A stretch of DNA of 64,000 nt, from the NCBI GenBank assembly GCA_029964075.1, contig CM057129.1:19707430-19771429 (forward strand), in the 5' to 3' direction. Shown here in pieces: positions 34,266 to 42,475 of the stretch (within the stretch, counting starts at the first letter, position 1; each line of letters starts with the position of its first letter). A program made the translations under genes and the position numbers. This stretch comes from Patiria pectinifera. Lineage: Eukaryota > Echinodermata > Asteroidea > Valvatida > Asterinidae. Below the pieces are notes generated by a model. That model was not told the origin of the DNA and did not search any database. It was given only the letters and a program-made list of their open reading frames with translations.

Positions 34266-35189
34266 TGCAACGAAATTGGCCTGAGTGCTTGTAGCTTTCG
34301 CGCGTCATAGCGCTGAGGCGTGCCATACTTGCTGAGCATGCGCAGTGGGCTGCTTAGGTGACCTTGAGCTGTTTGCGCGCGCTGTGCCTCGTGTGTGTAC
34401 GTGGCGGGAGTTGCTGTGGAGCTAGCGGACTGAAGAGACGTGTGACGGCGGAGCTCTAAGAGAGTTGTTGTAGGGCGCTAGGCTTGTGTGCGTCAGCGTT
34501 GCTGTTGGTGTGTAGTGGGAGCTGGTAGCAGTGAGGCGGAGCGGTATAGCGACCGACCGCCGGATCCCAGAGCAGCGTGAGAGAGGCTGATCGGAGTGTC
34601 CGAGACAGCGGGACTGTCGGAGCCGTGTCAGAGAGTCCGTGGCGGCGGCGGTTTGCCGAATCTAGTTGCAGCAGCTCATAGCGCGGGGTATGTCAAGCTG
34701 ACGTATTTGATAAAGTTAGTGACGAGCACAGTTCAGGACCGATATTGTTGAACCTCCCCACAAGTTATCACATTCAGTAATAATTTCTATTAAGTGCCTT
34801 CAGTAATAAACCTCTCTATCAGTAATTCTAAGGCTCAGTAGGAAACTCGATTATATCCCTTAAGGATACAGGAAACCCTTAAGGAACCTCAAGGCAATAC
34901 CTTAAGGAACAGCAATCCCTTAAGGAATCTGCAACTTAACTGAAGTGATTAAGGCGTCTTAGTTATAATAAAGGGAAAACCCCGCGGCTCTTGAGTGATC
35001 TCTCTTTGTCAGATTATTGGGTTCCTGCGCTGCTCTGCCTGGTATTTATCTCCGCTCCATAGGGTCCCCGGGAAAAAGTGTTGCGCGCGGCGATATATGG
35101 TTGCCAAACGACCTCCCCCACAGTGCTGTAGGGCTGCCGCTCGCCTGTGCAGTACCGAGTCAAACTTGACCCGGACGGGATTCGCCACA
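34266..35189 (+). repeat. 5' LTR
   Basis: 924 bp. Contains four CCTTAAGG palindromes (34858, 34877, 34900, 34918), AATAAA at 34805 and at 34967, and ends TTCGCCACA before the primer site. TG..CA ends are slightly altered here (TGCAACG against TGTAACG in the 3' LTR). Confidence 0.93.
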
Positions 35190-35190
35190 T

Positions 35191-35207
35191 TGGTGTCAGA
35201 AGTGGGA
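35191..35207 (+). other. Primer binding site, tRNA-Leu type
   Basis: TGGTGTCAGAAGTGGGA begins one base after the LTR. It is complementary to the 3' end of animal tRNA-Leu (…TCCCACTCCTGACACCA) with one mismatch. Confidence 0.75.
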
Positions 35208-35244
35208 TAAGGCGTGACACTTTCAGGAGACTGCATCTGCAGTG

Positions 35245-36501
35245 ATGGATTCTAAATGGATGGAGGAGGAGCTGGATGTTCTGAGGATGGAGGCACACCA
35301 GGCCGAAAACATGTACGAGGATGCACTCAAGGAAAAACGGGAACTTGAGGAACAAGTACAGAAAATGAAATCAATCATCGAGGATAAGGAAATAAGCCGG
35401 ACTGAAACATCGGAACTGTACACCCCAACTCCTGCTGTCTCAAGCACTTTTAGTTCAATACTAGGGATACCAGGCACACCTGCAAACACTAGACAAACGG
35501 AGGAGACATCCTTGGTAACCGCGAAGGAAACTAAGAAAAGTGAGGACAGAATTAGGAAACCGAATATTTGTCCTGACCGGTTCAGTGGAAAAGTGCCATG
35601 GAAGGACTATAAGGCACATTTTCAAGCTTGTTGCGTAGCAAATGGATGGAAGGACAGCCAGGCTGCTGTATTCTTAGCAGCCAGCCTTCAGGGACAGGCG
35701 TTGAAGGTGCTGGGATGCCAACCAGAGGGGAAGGAACTTTCACTTAAGGATCTTTTGGACAGACTAGATCAACGTTTTGGACCAGGACAACAGGCAGATT
35801 TCCATCTAATGGAGCTTCGTCATCGTCGTCAGGGCGAGGCTGAAACCCTGCAAGAGCTCGGAGCCAGTGTGAGAGAACTTGCAGCATTGGCGTACCCGGA
35901 GTTCTCAGACAAGAGTAGAGAGAGACTGTCGAAGGGACATTTCATGGACGCCGTGAAAGACAGAGAAATCAGGGAGGGTATTTTCCGTTCAAAGCCTGCC
36001 ACCCTTGATGATTCGATCAAGGCGGCGTTGCAAACACAGAGTTTCCTGCAGACAGAGGATCGTAGGACTAGCGATAAGGCTAGGAAGTTTGCTAGAGTAC
36101 TAGAAGGCAAGGACGAAATTACGATGAAGGAACTGAAGGGAGAGATAAGAGAAACACAGGAGTCCATGGGACAAGCCTTTGGAAAAATCCAGTCGATGCT
36201 ACAGGATATCAGTAAGGGTAGCCAGGAGAAACAAGTGGGTTATGATTCTGGATCGAGATGTGGAAAGGGATGGAAAGGCAGAACACAGGACGTGTGTTAC
36301 AACTGCAAAGCCTCGGGACATTTTGCTAGGAACTGTCCTGCACCAAAGAACGACAAGTGTTACAGTTGCAAGGAAAAGGGACATATTGCACGGGACTGTA
36401 AAGCACCCAAACGTGAACAAAATGTAGAGTCGGGAAACGACAAACAGCCTTCCCTGGGGTCCAAGGGTGGGCTGGCGATTCGAAAGGACCACAAACCATA
36501 G
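35245..36501 (+). CDS. Gag polyprotein of the Gypsy element
   Basis: 418 codons from ATG 35245 to TAG 36499-36501; the GTG one codon upstream is not a better start. An N-terminal acidic helix with heptad pattern (residues about 5-50) suggests a coiled coil. The middle (about 105-270) has the capsid-like retrotransposon Gag pattern with PDRFSGK, W..Y...F and an RRQGE..LQEL block. Two CCHC zinc knuckles, CYNCKASGHFARNC and CYSCKEKGHIARDC, follow near residues 350-390 and would bind the RNA. It is intact. A GGGAAAC heptamer near its end and the frame of the protease suggest a -1 frameshift into pol. Confidence 0.92.
   Translation: MDSKWMEEELDVLRMEAHQAENMYEDALKEKRELEEQVQKMKSIIEDKEISRTETSELYTPTPAVSSTFSSILGIPGTPANTRQTEETSLVTAKETKKSEDRIRKPNICPDRFSGKVPWKDYKAHFQACCVANGWKDSQAAVFLAASLQGQALKVLGCQPEGKELSLKDLLDRLDQRFGPGQQADFHLMELRHRRQGEAETLQELGASVRELAALAYPEFSDKSRERLSKGHFMDAVKDREIREGIFRSKPATLDDSIKAALQTQSFLQTEDRRTSDKARKFARVLEGKDEITMKELKGEIRETQESMGQAFGKIQSMLQDISKGSQEKQVGYDSGSRCGKGWKGRTQDVCYNCKASGHFARNCPAPKNDKCYSCKEKGHIARDCKAPKREQNVESGNDKQPSLGSKGGLAIRKDHKP
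36432..36438 (+). promoter_or_regulatory. Predicted -1 frameshift slippery site
   Basis: GGGAAAC stands in the exact X XXY YYZ phase of gag (codons GGA and AAC follow a G). Reading one base back at this point enters the open frame that carries the protease DTG motif. The same heptamer is a known -1 site in some retroviruses. A downstream structure was not worked out. Confidence 0.6.
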
Positions 36502-36713
36502 GAGGAATACCTCAGGGGATTACACTTCCCTCAAGGGACCAAAGGAAGGGAGGACTTTATGTGAGTGCACGTGTGAGGGGAGCAGAGACACTTATGTTAA
36601 TAGATACAGGGGCGACAGACACAATAATTTCGACGGCGGTATACTACAAGAAAGATACCGAAGGAACAGAGGCCAACATTGAGCATGGAGGGAGTAGGAC
36701 TGTATGGAGCTGA
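36438..36713 (+). CDS. Protease frame of the Gypsy element, truncated by frameshift
   Basis: In the -1 frame relative to gag, an open stretch contains GGLYVSARV followed by LIDTGATDTIIS, the pattern of a retropepsin active site (D-T-G). About 15 codons beyond the DTG motif the family-like sequence continues in a different frame, because of one extra A in the A-rich run around 36648-36654, and this frame then ends at a TGA. The break separates the protease N half from the rest of pol. Confidence 0.75.
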   Translation, partial: RQTAFPGVQGWAGDSKGPQTIGGIPQGITLPSRDQRKGGLYVSARVRGAETLMLIDTGATDTIISTAVYYKKDTEGTEANIEHGGSRTVWS

Positions 36714-38955
36714 CGGTCACTCCATAGAGACGATAGGTGGAGCGTGGTTAGAGGTTCAAGTTGGGAAGACTACCTCCCCAGTGCGGGCGATCTTTGCCAA
36801 ATTGGAGATGGATGGAATCCTTGGGATGGACTACCTCCTACCGACAAGGGGACGGTTAGATTTTCAGGAGTTAGTCCTTGCCCTGAATGGACAGAAGATT
36901 AAGTGTGTGAATAAACAGGGCAATAATTTCTGTGCCCGGGTGGTCGTAGGAGAGACCATATCAGTGCCACCAGGGCACGAAGCACTTGTATCAGGGAGAG
37001 TGACTCGGAAGTTTACTGGGCTCGGGATAATGGAACCTGCAGAGAGTACAGAGTTGACGGCTAAGGGGCTGATTGTTGCTAGGCTTTTGGTAAAGCCCGA
37101 GGAAGATAATTTGCCAATAAGGGTTTTCAACCCAGGAAGGAGAGTATGTGTTGTTAAGGCCGGCAGTATGGCTGGTTTGCTTAGTCAGGTGGCGGAAGAG
37201 GACGTGCAACCACATCAACCCATACAAGGAGGACGACCTGACCGGTTGCCTGAACATCTGCAGGACTTGTTCAACCGGAGCACCGAGGGAGTGAAGTCCG
37301 AGTATCATGCGGAGGTGGCAGGATTACTTACCGAGTTTCAGGATGTATTCTCGAAGGGTAGTGAGGATATTGGACGCACGGAATGCGTAAAACACCATAT
37401 AACGACAGAGGGCAAAAGGCCTATGCGAGAGAGACCCAGGAGATTTCCTGCAGTCGAACAGGAGGAAATTAATCGGCAAGTCCAGGACTTGCTTAAGGAC
37501 GGAAGGATTGTACCCTCAAGTAGCCCGTGGGCTTCAAACGTAGTGCTCGTCAAAAAGAAGGACGGAAGCAAGCGGTTCTGCGTTGACTATCGGAGACTTA
37601 ATTCCATAACGATCAAGGATGCCTACCCAATCCCCAGGATTGATGATTCCCTTGATGCGCTTTCAGGGGCCCAGTGGTTTTCTACGCTGGACCTCGCATC
37701 TGGCTACTGGCAGGTGGCCCTGGATGAGGAGGCACAGGAGAAATCGGCCTTTGTAGTAAGGGGCGGCCTTTACAGTTGGCGTGTGATGCCTTTCGGGCTA
37801 TGCAACGCGCCTTCGACGTTTGAGAGACTTATGGAACGAGTATTAAGTGGCCTTCACTGGGAAACACTTTTAGTGTATCTGGACGATGTTATAGTGTTCG
37901 GCAAGACTATACTGGAGGAACTCAGTCGACTGAAGGTCGTGTTGCAGCGCCTGAGAGACGCAGGATTAAAGTTAAAGCCTGCTAAGTGTGATCTGTTCAA
38001 ACAGAAAGTTCGCTACCTCGGTCATGTAGTAACTCCGGAGGGCATTAGCACGGATCCTGATAAGATCAAGGTGGTCAGGGATTGGCCAGTCCCCAAGACA
38101 GTAAAGGAAGTTCGCAGTTTTGTAGGACTAGCGTCCTACTACAGGAGGTTTATAGAGGGGTTTTCAGCGGTGGCGAAGCCTTTGCACAGGCTTACGGAAA
38201 AACACAGGGATTTCCAGTGGACCAATGAATGTCAGGCATCCTTCGAGGAATTGAAGAGGCGCCTCACGGCGTCGCCTGTCCTCACTTACCCGGAACCAGA
38301 TGGAGAGCTGATACTTGACACAGATGCCAGTGACGCAGGAATAGGAGGGGTCCTAGCACAGAGAAAGGATGGCCAGGAGAGGGTCATAGCCTTTGCTAGT
38401 AAAGTGTTGAAAAAGGCAGAACAAAATTACTGCGTCACCAGGAGAGAATTGCTGGCGGTGGTGACGTTCTTAAGGCACTTCCGACCGTATATCTATGGAC
38501 GAAGAATCACAGTGAGGACAGACCATGGAGCCTTAAGGTGGCTCATTAACTTCAGGGAGCCTGCAGGCCAAGTAGCACGATGGCTACAGTTAATCGGGGA
38601 GTATGATTTAGAAATCATCCATCGAGCGGGGAAAGCTCATCAGAACGCGGACAGTCTATCCCGTCGACCCTGTTCCCAGTGCGGGATGGGCGAGTGGGAC
38701 ACCAGTAGAGATGAGGAATTGCCATATGCAACGGCTGCGTACCGAAGCACACCACAGGAATCCACGGGGGAAACTCCGAATATGTTAATGCTCGGGAGGG
38801 AAGTCTCTCTGCCCCTTGATTTAACAATGGAGGGTCCTCCTGCAGGAGATACAGAAGAGATGAAGGAACCGGACTATGCCAAAGTGGTGCGTAGGAGGAT
38901 GCAGGGCGCACATGACGGGGCTAGAGAACACTTGAAGAAGAGTGCAAGGCGTTAG
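36628..38955 (+). CDS. Pol: protease C part, reverse transcriptase, RNase H, integrase remnant
   Basis: Open from 36628 to the TAG at 38953-38955; it has no start codon of its own of note. In order: a protease end with LEMDGILGMDYL (about 36800), RT with VDYRRLN, FSTLDLASGYWQ, PFGLCNAPSTFERLM and the catalytic YLDD near 37880, then the RT connection, then RNase H with LDTDASDAG, RRELLAV, VRTDHGALRW and NADSLSRR. All four acidic RNase H positions are there. After CSQCGMGEW the sequence jumps to LPYATAAYRSTPQESTGETP, which belongs after the integrase core, so the zinc-binding and catalytic integrase domains are deleted. It then ends at a TAG. Confidence 0.9.
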   Translation, partial: FRRRYTTRKIPKEQRPTLSMEGVGLYGADGHSIETIGGAWLEVQVGKTTSPVRAIFAKLEMDGILGMDYLLPTRGRLDFQELVLALNGQKIKCVNKQGNNFCARVVVGETISVPPGHEALVSGRVTRKFTGLGIMEPAESTELTAKGLIVARLLVKPEEDNLPIRVFNPGRRVCVVKAGSMAGLLSQVAEEDVQPHQPIQGGRPDRLPEHLQDLFNRSTEGVKSEYHAEVAGLLTEFQDVFSKGSEDIGRTECVKHHITTEGKRPMRERPRRFPAVEQEEINRQVQDLLKDGRIVPSSSPWASNVVLVKKKDGSKRFCVDYRRLNSITIKDAYPIPRIDDSLDALSGAQWFSTLDLASGYWQVALDEEAQEKSAFVVRGGLYSWRVMPFGLCNAPSTFERLMERVLSGLHWETLLVYLDDVIVFGKTILEELSRLKVVLQRLRDAGLKLKPAKCDLFKQKVRYLGHVVTPEGISTDPDKIKVVRDWPVPKTVKEVRSFVGLASYYRRFIEGFSAVAKPLHRLTEKHRDFQWTNECQASFEELKRRLTASPVLTYPEPDGELILDTDASDAGIGGVLAQRKDGQERVIAFASKVLKKAEQNYCVTRRELLAVVTFLRHFRPYIYGRRITVRTDHGALRWLINFREPAGQVARWLQLIGEYDLEIIHRAGKAHQNADSLSRRPCSQCGMGEWDTSRDEELPYATAAYRSTPQESTGETPNMLMLGREVSLPLDLTMEGPPAGDTEEMKEPDYAKVVRRRMQGAHDGAREHLKKSARR

Positions 38956-39477
38956 AAACTCAACTATGACAAGGGCACAATCCAGGGCAACTTTGCTGAA
39001 GGCATGTTTGCGTGGTTGTTCAACCCGGTGAAGAAAAAGGGAGTGTCGCCAAAGTTAATGTGTAGGTGGGAGGGGCCCTACCTTATAGTGAACAGGCTGT
39101 CAGACGTAACCTTAAGGATTCAGCGGAAGCCGGGGACAAAAATGAAGGTTATCCACTGTGACCGCCTTAAGCCGTACCAAGGCACGCCTTTGAAGTCTTG
39201 GATATTAGAGACGGGCGGCAGGGGACAGGAAGCGCAGCAGCAACCTGCAGGAGATATTCCTGAGAGAGGGGAAGCTCAGATAGAAGTAGATAGTAGCCCA
39301 GTGGAACTTGGCCAGACTTTAGTACCAGAGATACAGTGTGATCGGGAAGCACCTGAAGGTGCAGGCAATGCAGGATCTGACCTAGAACCTGCACCCCTGA
39401 ACATGACACATGTAATACCTGCACAGGCGAGGAGGAATCCTTTGCGCCAGCGACGGCAGCCACAGCGCTATCTGTAA
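38956..39477 (+). pseudogene. Integrase C-terminal part after in-frame stop
   Basis: The reading frame of pol continues beyond TAG 38953-38955 without other change. It encodes the GPY/F module (CRWEGPYLIVNRLSDVTLRI) and CDRLKPY, then a variable acidic tail ending in RQRRQPQRYL and TAA. The TAG probably replaced a Gln codon (one C-to-T change). The first usable ATG is 39004, but a separate protein from there is unlikely. Confidence 0.85.
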
Positions 39478-39553
39478 ATAGCTCAGGAATTTAAGGGAGA
39501 TCGATTAGTTCTAGGACTACTTAAGAAGTTGGGTAGCTACAGTGAAGTAACTG

Positions 39554-39587
39554 TTGTTTCGTTTTGTTTCTTTTGCTTTCTTTAAAG
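39554..39587 (+). promoter_or_regulatory. Splice-acceptor-like tract before the zinc-finger ORF
   Basis: A T-rich run of about 30 bp ends TTTAAAG, four bases ahead of the ATG at 39592. It is placed as the acceptor of a spliced subgenomic mRNA would be. No transcript evidence is available, and a donor in the leader (for example GGTATG near 34687) is only a guess. Confidence 0.4.
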
Positions 39588-39591
39588 GAGG

Positions 39592-40707
39592 ATGGAGGAT
39601 CCCAAGGCAGGTTGGAAGAAGCCAAAGGACTGGAGTACCTTGAGGGTATATGCGTGCTCTGAGTGTGAAGACACATTCATCAGTAAGAGGAGCCTGGACA
39701 ACCATCTCAGAACTCACAACAAGAAGAAGAACCTCCTATTCTTCTGCAAAAGATGCGACAGGAGATACGGGAGGAAGGACAACCTTAAAGTGCATTATCA
39801 CAATCACCACCCCGCAGGAATGGATGACCTGAAAAGCGTATACCCTGAGACGGAAGAGGAAAGAAAAGCAGCAAAGCAGTCTGAAGACTCGGATGAGGTA
39901 CCGAGTACTTCTTCTGCCCGCTCCGGACGGAAGAGGAAGAGACCCGAGACTGCAACCGTCGACAGACCGGCAAAGGAGGGCCGGAAGAAGGAAGAGAAAC
40001 GAGCAATGAGGTCCGGTGAACCTGAAGAAGAGACAAGTCTTTTTGCTGCCCCCTCGGGAGGAAAGGGGATGGAAACGGAAGCTAAGAGTGTTGATAAGTC
40101 ACCGAGGGAACCGCAGAAGAAGGAGGCCGAGGAGGAAGAAACTCAGGTCCCCTTGACACCTGGCAGGGAGTTAGAGATAGATGATGTGGCTGGGATATCC
40201 TTGTCACCAGCTTCCGTGTCTCTGCTCGACAGTGTGGAGCCGCGACGCAGGATAGTATATGGAGGGAAACCACAAGGGATGATGTCAATGAGGCAGGATG
40301 TCCAGGCAGAAGCTAGCGACGGGGAGGAAACAGACCTCAACGACGACGCCTCTATTTCTGTTAACCTTGGGCGAGCACTTCAGGGAAGCTCTCTACGGTA
40401 TCAGGAGGGGGATCTTCGGAAACGCACCTTTCCACCTGCCACAGATATTCAGCACGGGCAGGCCAAGACGTCAGCACTGGAGGAACCACCACGAGCCAGA
40501 GTATGCAGGGTCAGTAGTGGCAACCCTGGGTGGCGACGGGCGACTCCGATCGATACTGCTGATCTGGAAGTGATGATGGCCGGGAATGTTCGTCAAGTGA
40601 AGGAGGTCAGCACCAGGAGCCAGTTTCAGAATGGGTTGAAGGTATCTGAAGAGGTCGTAGAGAGGACCTACGATGTGGAGTTTACGGCCGGTTTCATCCT
40701 CAAGTAG
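39592..40707 (+). CDS. Element-encoded C2H2 zinc-finger protein (ORF3)
   Basis: 371 codons with no interruption, between the end of pol and the 3' LTR, where some Gypsy elements carry env. Two C2H2 fingers stand at residues 22-42 (C22, C25, H38, H42) and 52-72 (C52, C55, H68, H72), each C-X2-C-X12-H-X3-H. Then come a basic stretch SGRKRKRP (about 110-117), which could be a nuclear signal, and long acidic, Ser/Pro-rich low-complexity sequence to the end. There is no signal peptide and no membrane segment, so it is not an envelope protein. It may be a DNA- or RNA-binding factor; that is inference. ORF3 is intact while pol is broken. Confidence 0.8.
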   Translation: MEDPKAGWKKPKDWSTLRVYACSECEDTFISKRSLDNHLRTHNKKKNLLFFCKRCDRRYGRKDNLKVHYHNHHPAGMDDLKSVYPETEEERKAAKQSEDSDEVPSTSSARSGRKRKRPETATVDRPAKEGRKKEEKRAMRSGEPEEETSLFAAPSGGKGMETEAKSVDKSPREPQKKEAEEEETQVPLTPGRELEIDDVAGISLSPASVSLLDSVEPRRRIVYGGKPQGMMSMRQDVQAEASDGEETDLNDDASISVNLGRALQGSSLRYQEGDLRKRTFPPATDIQHGQAKTSALEEPPRARVCRVSSGNPGWRRATPIDTADLEVMMAGNVRQVKEVSTRSQFQNGLKVSEEVVERTYDVEFTAGFILK

Positions 40708-40854
40708 AGTTTAGGTTTTCTTAAGGTTTACATTGTTGTTTTAACGTAAAGCATTACTTGTTTCTAACTTAGTTTTGGAACAGTGTAAAAGTTTTATAAG
40801 AGAGTATATTTGTTAAAAAAGAGACCGATCTTGCCTTAATTAGCTACCGCATTC

Positions 40855-41108
40855 CCTTAAGGAATACTGTATTTATTGATGATCTTTGTGTAAACTCCCT
40901 CAAGGAGCAGGGTAATTACTTTTGATTATTAGACGTCCTTGAGGTATGTTGTGATTGTATTTCATGTGTATAAACTCCCTGAAGGAGAAAGTGGATCTTT
41001 GTCTATTTTTGATAAAGCCGTATCACGTGTGATTTGTTTTGGACACTCCCTTAAGGAGCTCCCTTAAGGAACCTCAGAATCTTACCTTTCTTTAAATTTC
41101 CCTTAAGG
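40855..41108 (+). promoter_or_regulatory. CCTTAAGG palindrome cluster after ORF3
   Basis: CCTTAAGG occurs at 40855, 41049, 41062 and 41101, with near-variants CCCTCAAGG (about 40900) and CCCTGAAGG (about 40978) between them. Four more are in each LTR. See the finding. Confidence 0.6.
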
Positions 41109-41222
41109 AGACCACAGTAGCTTTAAAGGTAAAGGTGCTTATTTGTGTATAAGTGAACTTTATATTTTCATTGTATAAGATGGCACCTCAGTTAATTTCG
41201 TTTTGGTTGTTTTTCAGTTTAA

Positions 41223-41257
41223 CGGACCGGGACGGTCCGAACTTAAGGTTGGGGCTG
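41223..41257 (+). other. Hairpin and polypurine-like tract before the 3' LTR
   Basis: CGGACCG-GGA-CGGTCCG (41223-41239) is a perfect 7-bp hairpin. AAGGTTGGGG (41245-41254) just ahead of the LTR is the best candidate for plus-strand priming, although it is not a pure purine run. Confidence 0.45.
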
Positions 41258-42179
41258 TGTAACGAAATTGGCCTGAGTGCTTGTAGCTTTCGCGCGTCAT
41301 AGCGCTGAGGCGTGCCATACTTGCTGAGCATGCGCAGTGGGCTGCTTAGGTGACCTTGAGCTGTTTGCGCGCTGTGCCTCGTGTGTGTACGTGGCGGGAG
41401 TTGCTGTGGAGCTAGCGGACTGAAGAGACGTGTGACGGCGGAGCTCTAAGAGAGTTGTTGTAGGGCGCTAGGCTTGTGTGCGTCAGCGTTGCTGTTGGTG
41501 TGTAGTGGAAGCTGGTAGCAGCGAGGCGGAGCGGTATAGCGACCGACCGCCGGATCCCAGAGCAGCGTGAGAGAGGCTGATCGGAGTGTCCGAGACAGCG
41601 GGACTGTCGGAGCCGTGTCAGAGAGTCCGTGGCGGCGGCGGTTTGCCGAATCTAGTTGCAGCAGCTCATAGCGCGGGGTATGTCAAGCTGACGTATTTGA
41701 TAAAGTTAGTGACGAGCACCGTTCAGGACCGATATTGTTGAACCTCCCCACAAGTTATCACATTCAGTAATAATTTCTATTAAGTGCCTTCAGTAATAAA
41801 CCTCTCTATCAGTAATTCTAAGGCTCAGTAGGAAACTCGATTACATCCCTTAAGGATACAGGAAACCCTTAAGGAACCTCAAGGCAATACCTTAAGGAAC
41901 AGCAATCCCTTAAGGAATCTGCAACTTAACTGAAGTGATTAAGGCGTCTTAGTTATAATAAAGGGAAAACCCCGCGGCTCTTGAGTGATCTCTCTTTGTC
42001 AGATTATTGGGTTCCTGCGCTGCTCTGCCTGGTATTTATCTCCGCTCCATAGGGTCCCCGGGAAAAAGTGTTGCGCGCGGCGATATATGGTTGCCAAACG
42101 ACCTCCCCCACAGTGCTGTAGGGCTGCCGCTCGCCTGTGCAGTACCGAGTCAAACTTGACCCGGACGGGATTCGCCACA
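41258..42179 (+). repeat. 3' LTR
   Basis: 922 bp, with TGT...ACA ends. Differences from the 5' LTR include a 2-bp deletion in the gcgc run, two changes near the gctggtagcag segment, and the changes gagcaccg and gattacatc. Confidence 0.93.
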
Positions 42180-42475
42180 ATACACTGTATGTAGTGGCTA
42201 TCGCTACGGCAGCCTTTATGTAATTTTCAACTGCTATCATTACAGCACTATTGTGAATTTATATCACATTAACTACCAGATTCATTTGCACACGTTTGCG
42301 TATCAAAATTTCAACATGAAATTTCACAAAAATTAGACGTCTGAAAAAGGCAGCACTTTCTGATTAGCCTATAAAGAGGGTGAGTATGCTTCTAAAGCAA
42401 AAAAACTTACAAACTAAGCCTAAATGTGAAAATCAAAATTTGACAAAGTGCGACACGTTTTTGTACATGTGGAAG

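Larger units (their letters stand above)
34266..42179 (+). mobile_element. Ty3/Gypsy LTR retrotransposon, 7.9 kb, with extra zinc-finger ORF
   Basis: Two LTRs (924 and 922 bp) start TG(C/T)AACGAAATTGG and end TTCGCCACA, and a 4-bp target duplication ATAC flanks the element (34262-34265 and 42180-42183). The order is LTR, tRNA-Leu primer site, gag, protease, RT, RNase H, integrase remnant, C2H2 ORF, polypurine-like tract, LTR. The RT-RNase H-integrase order and the RT motifs place it in Ty3/Gypsy. The LTRs differ by about five substitutions plus one 2-bp indel, so the insertion is recent. Pol is disrupted, so this copy is unlikely to move by itself. It lies upstream of TPGS2 exon A, probably in an intron. 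Confidence 0.95.

Noticed and set aside
39592..40707. Envelope gene of an errantivirus-like element
   Set aside because: No signal peptide, no membrane helix and no glycoprotein-like cysteine pattern; two C2H2 fingers instead.
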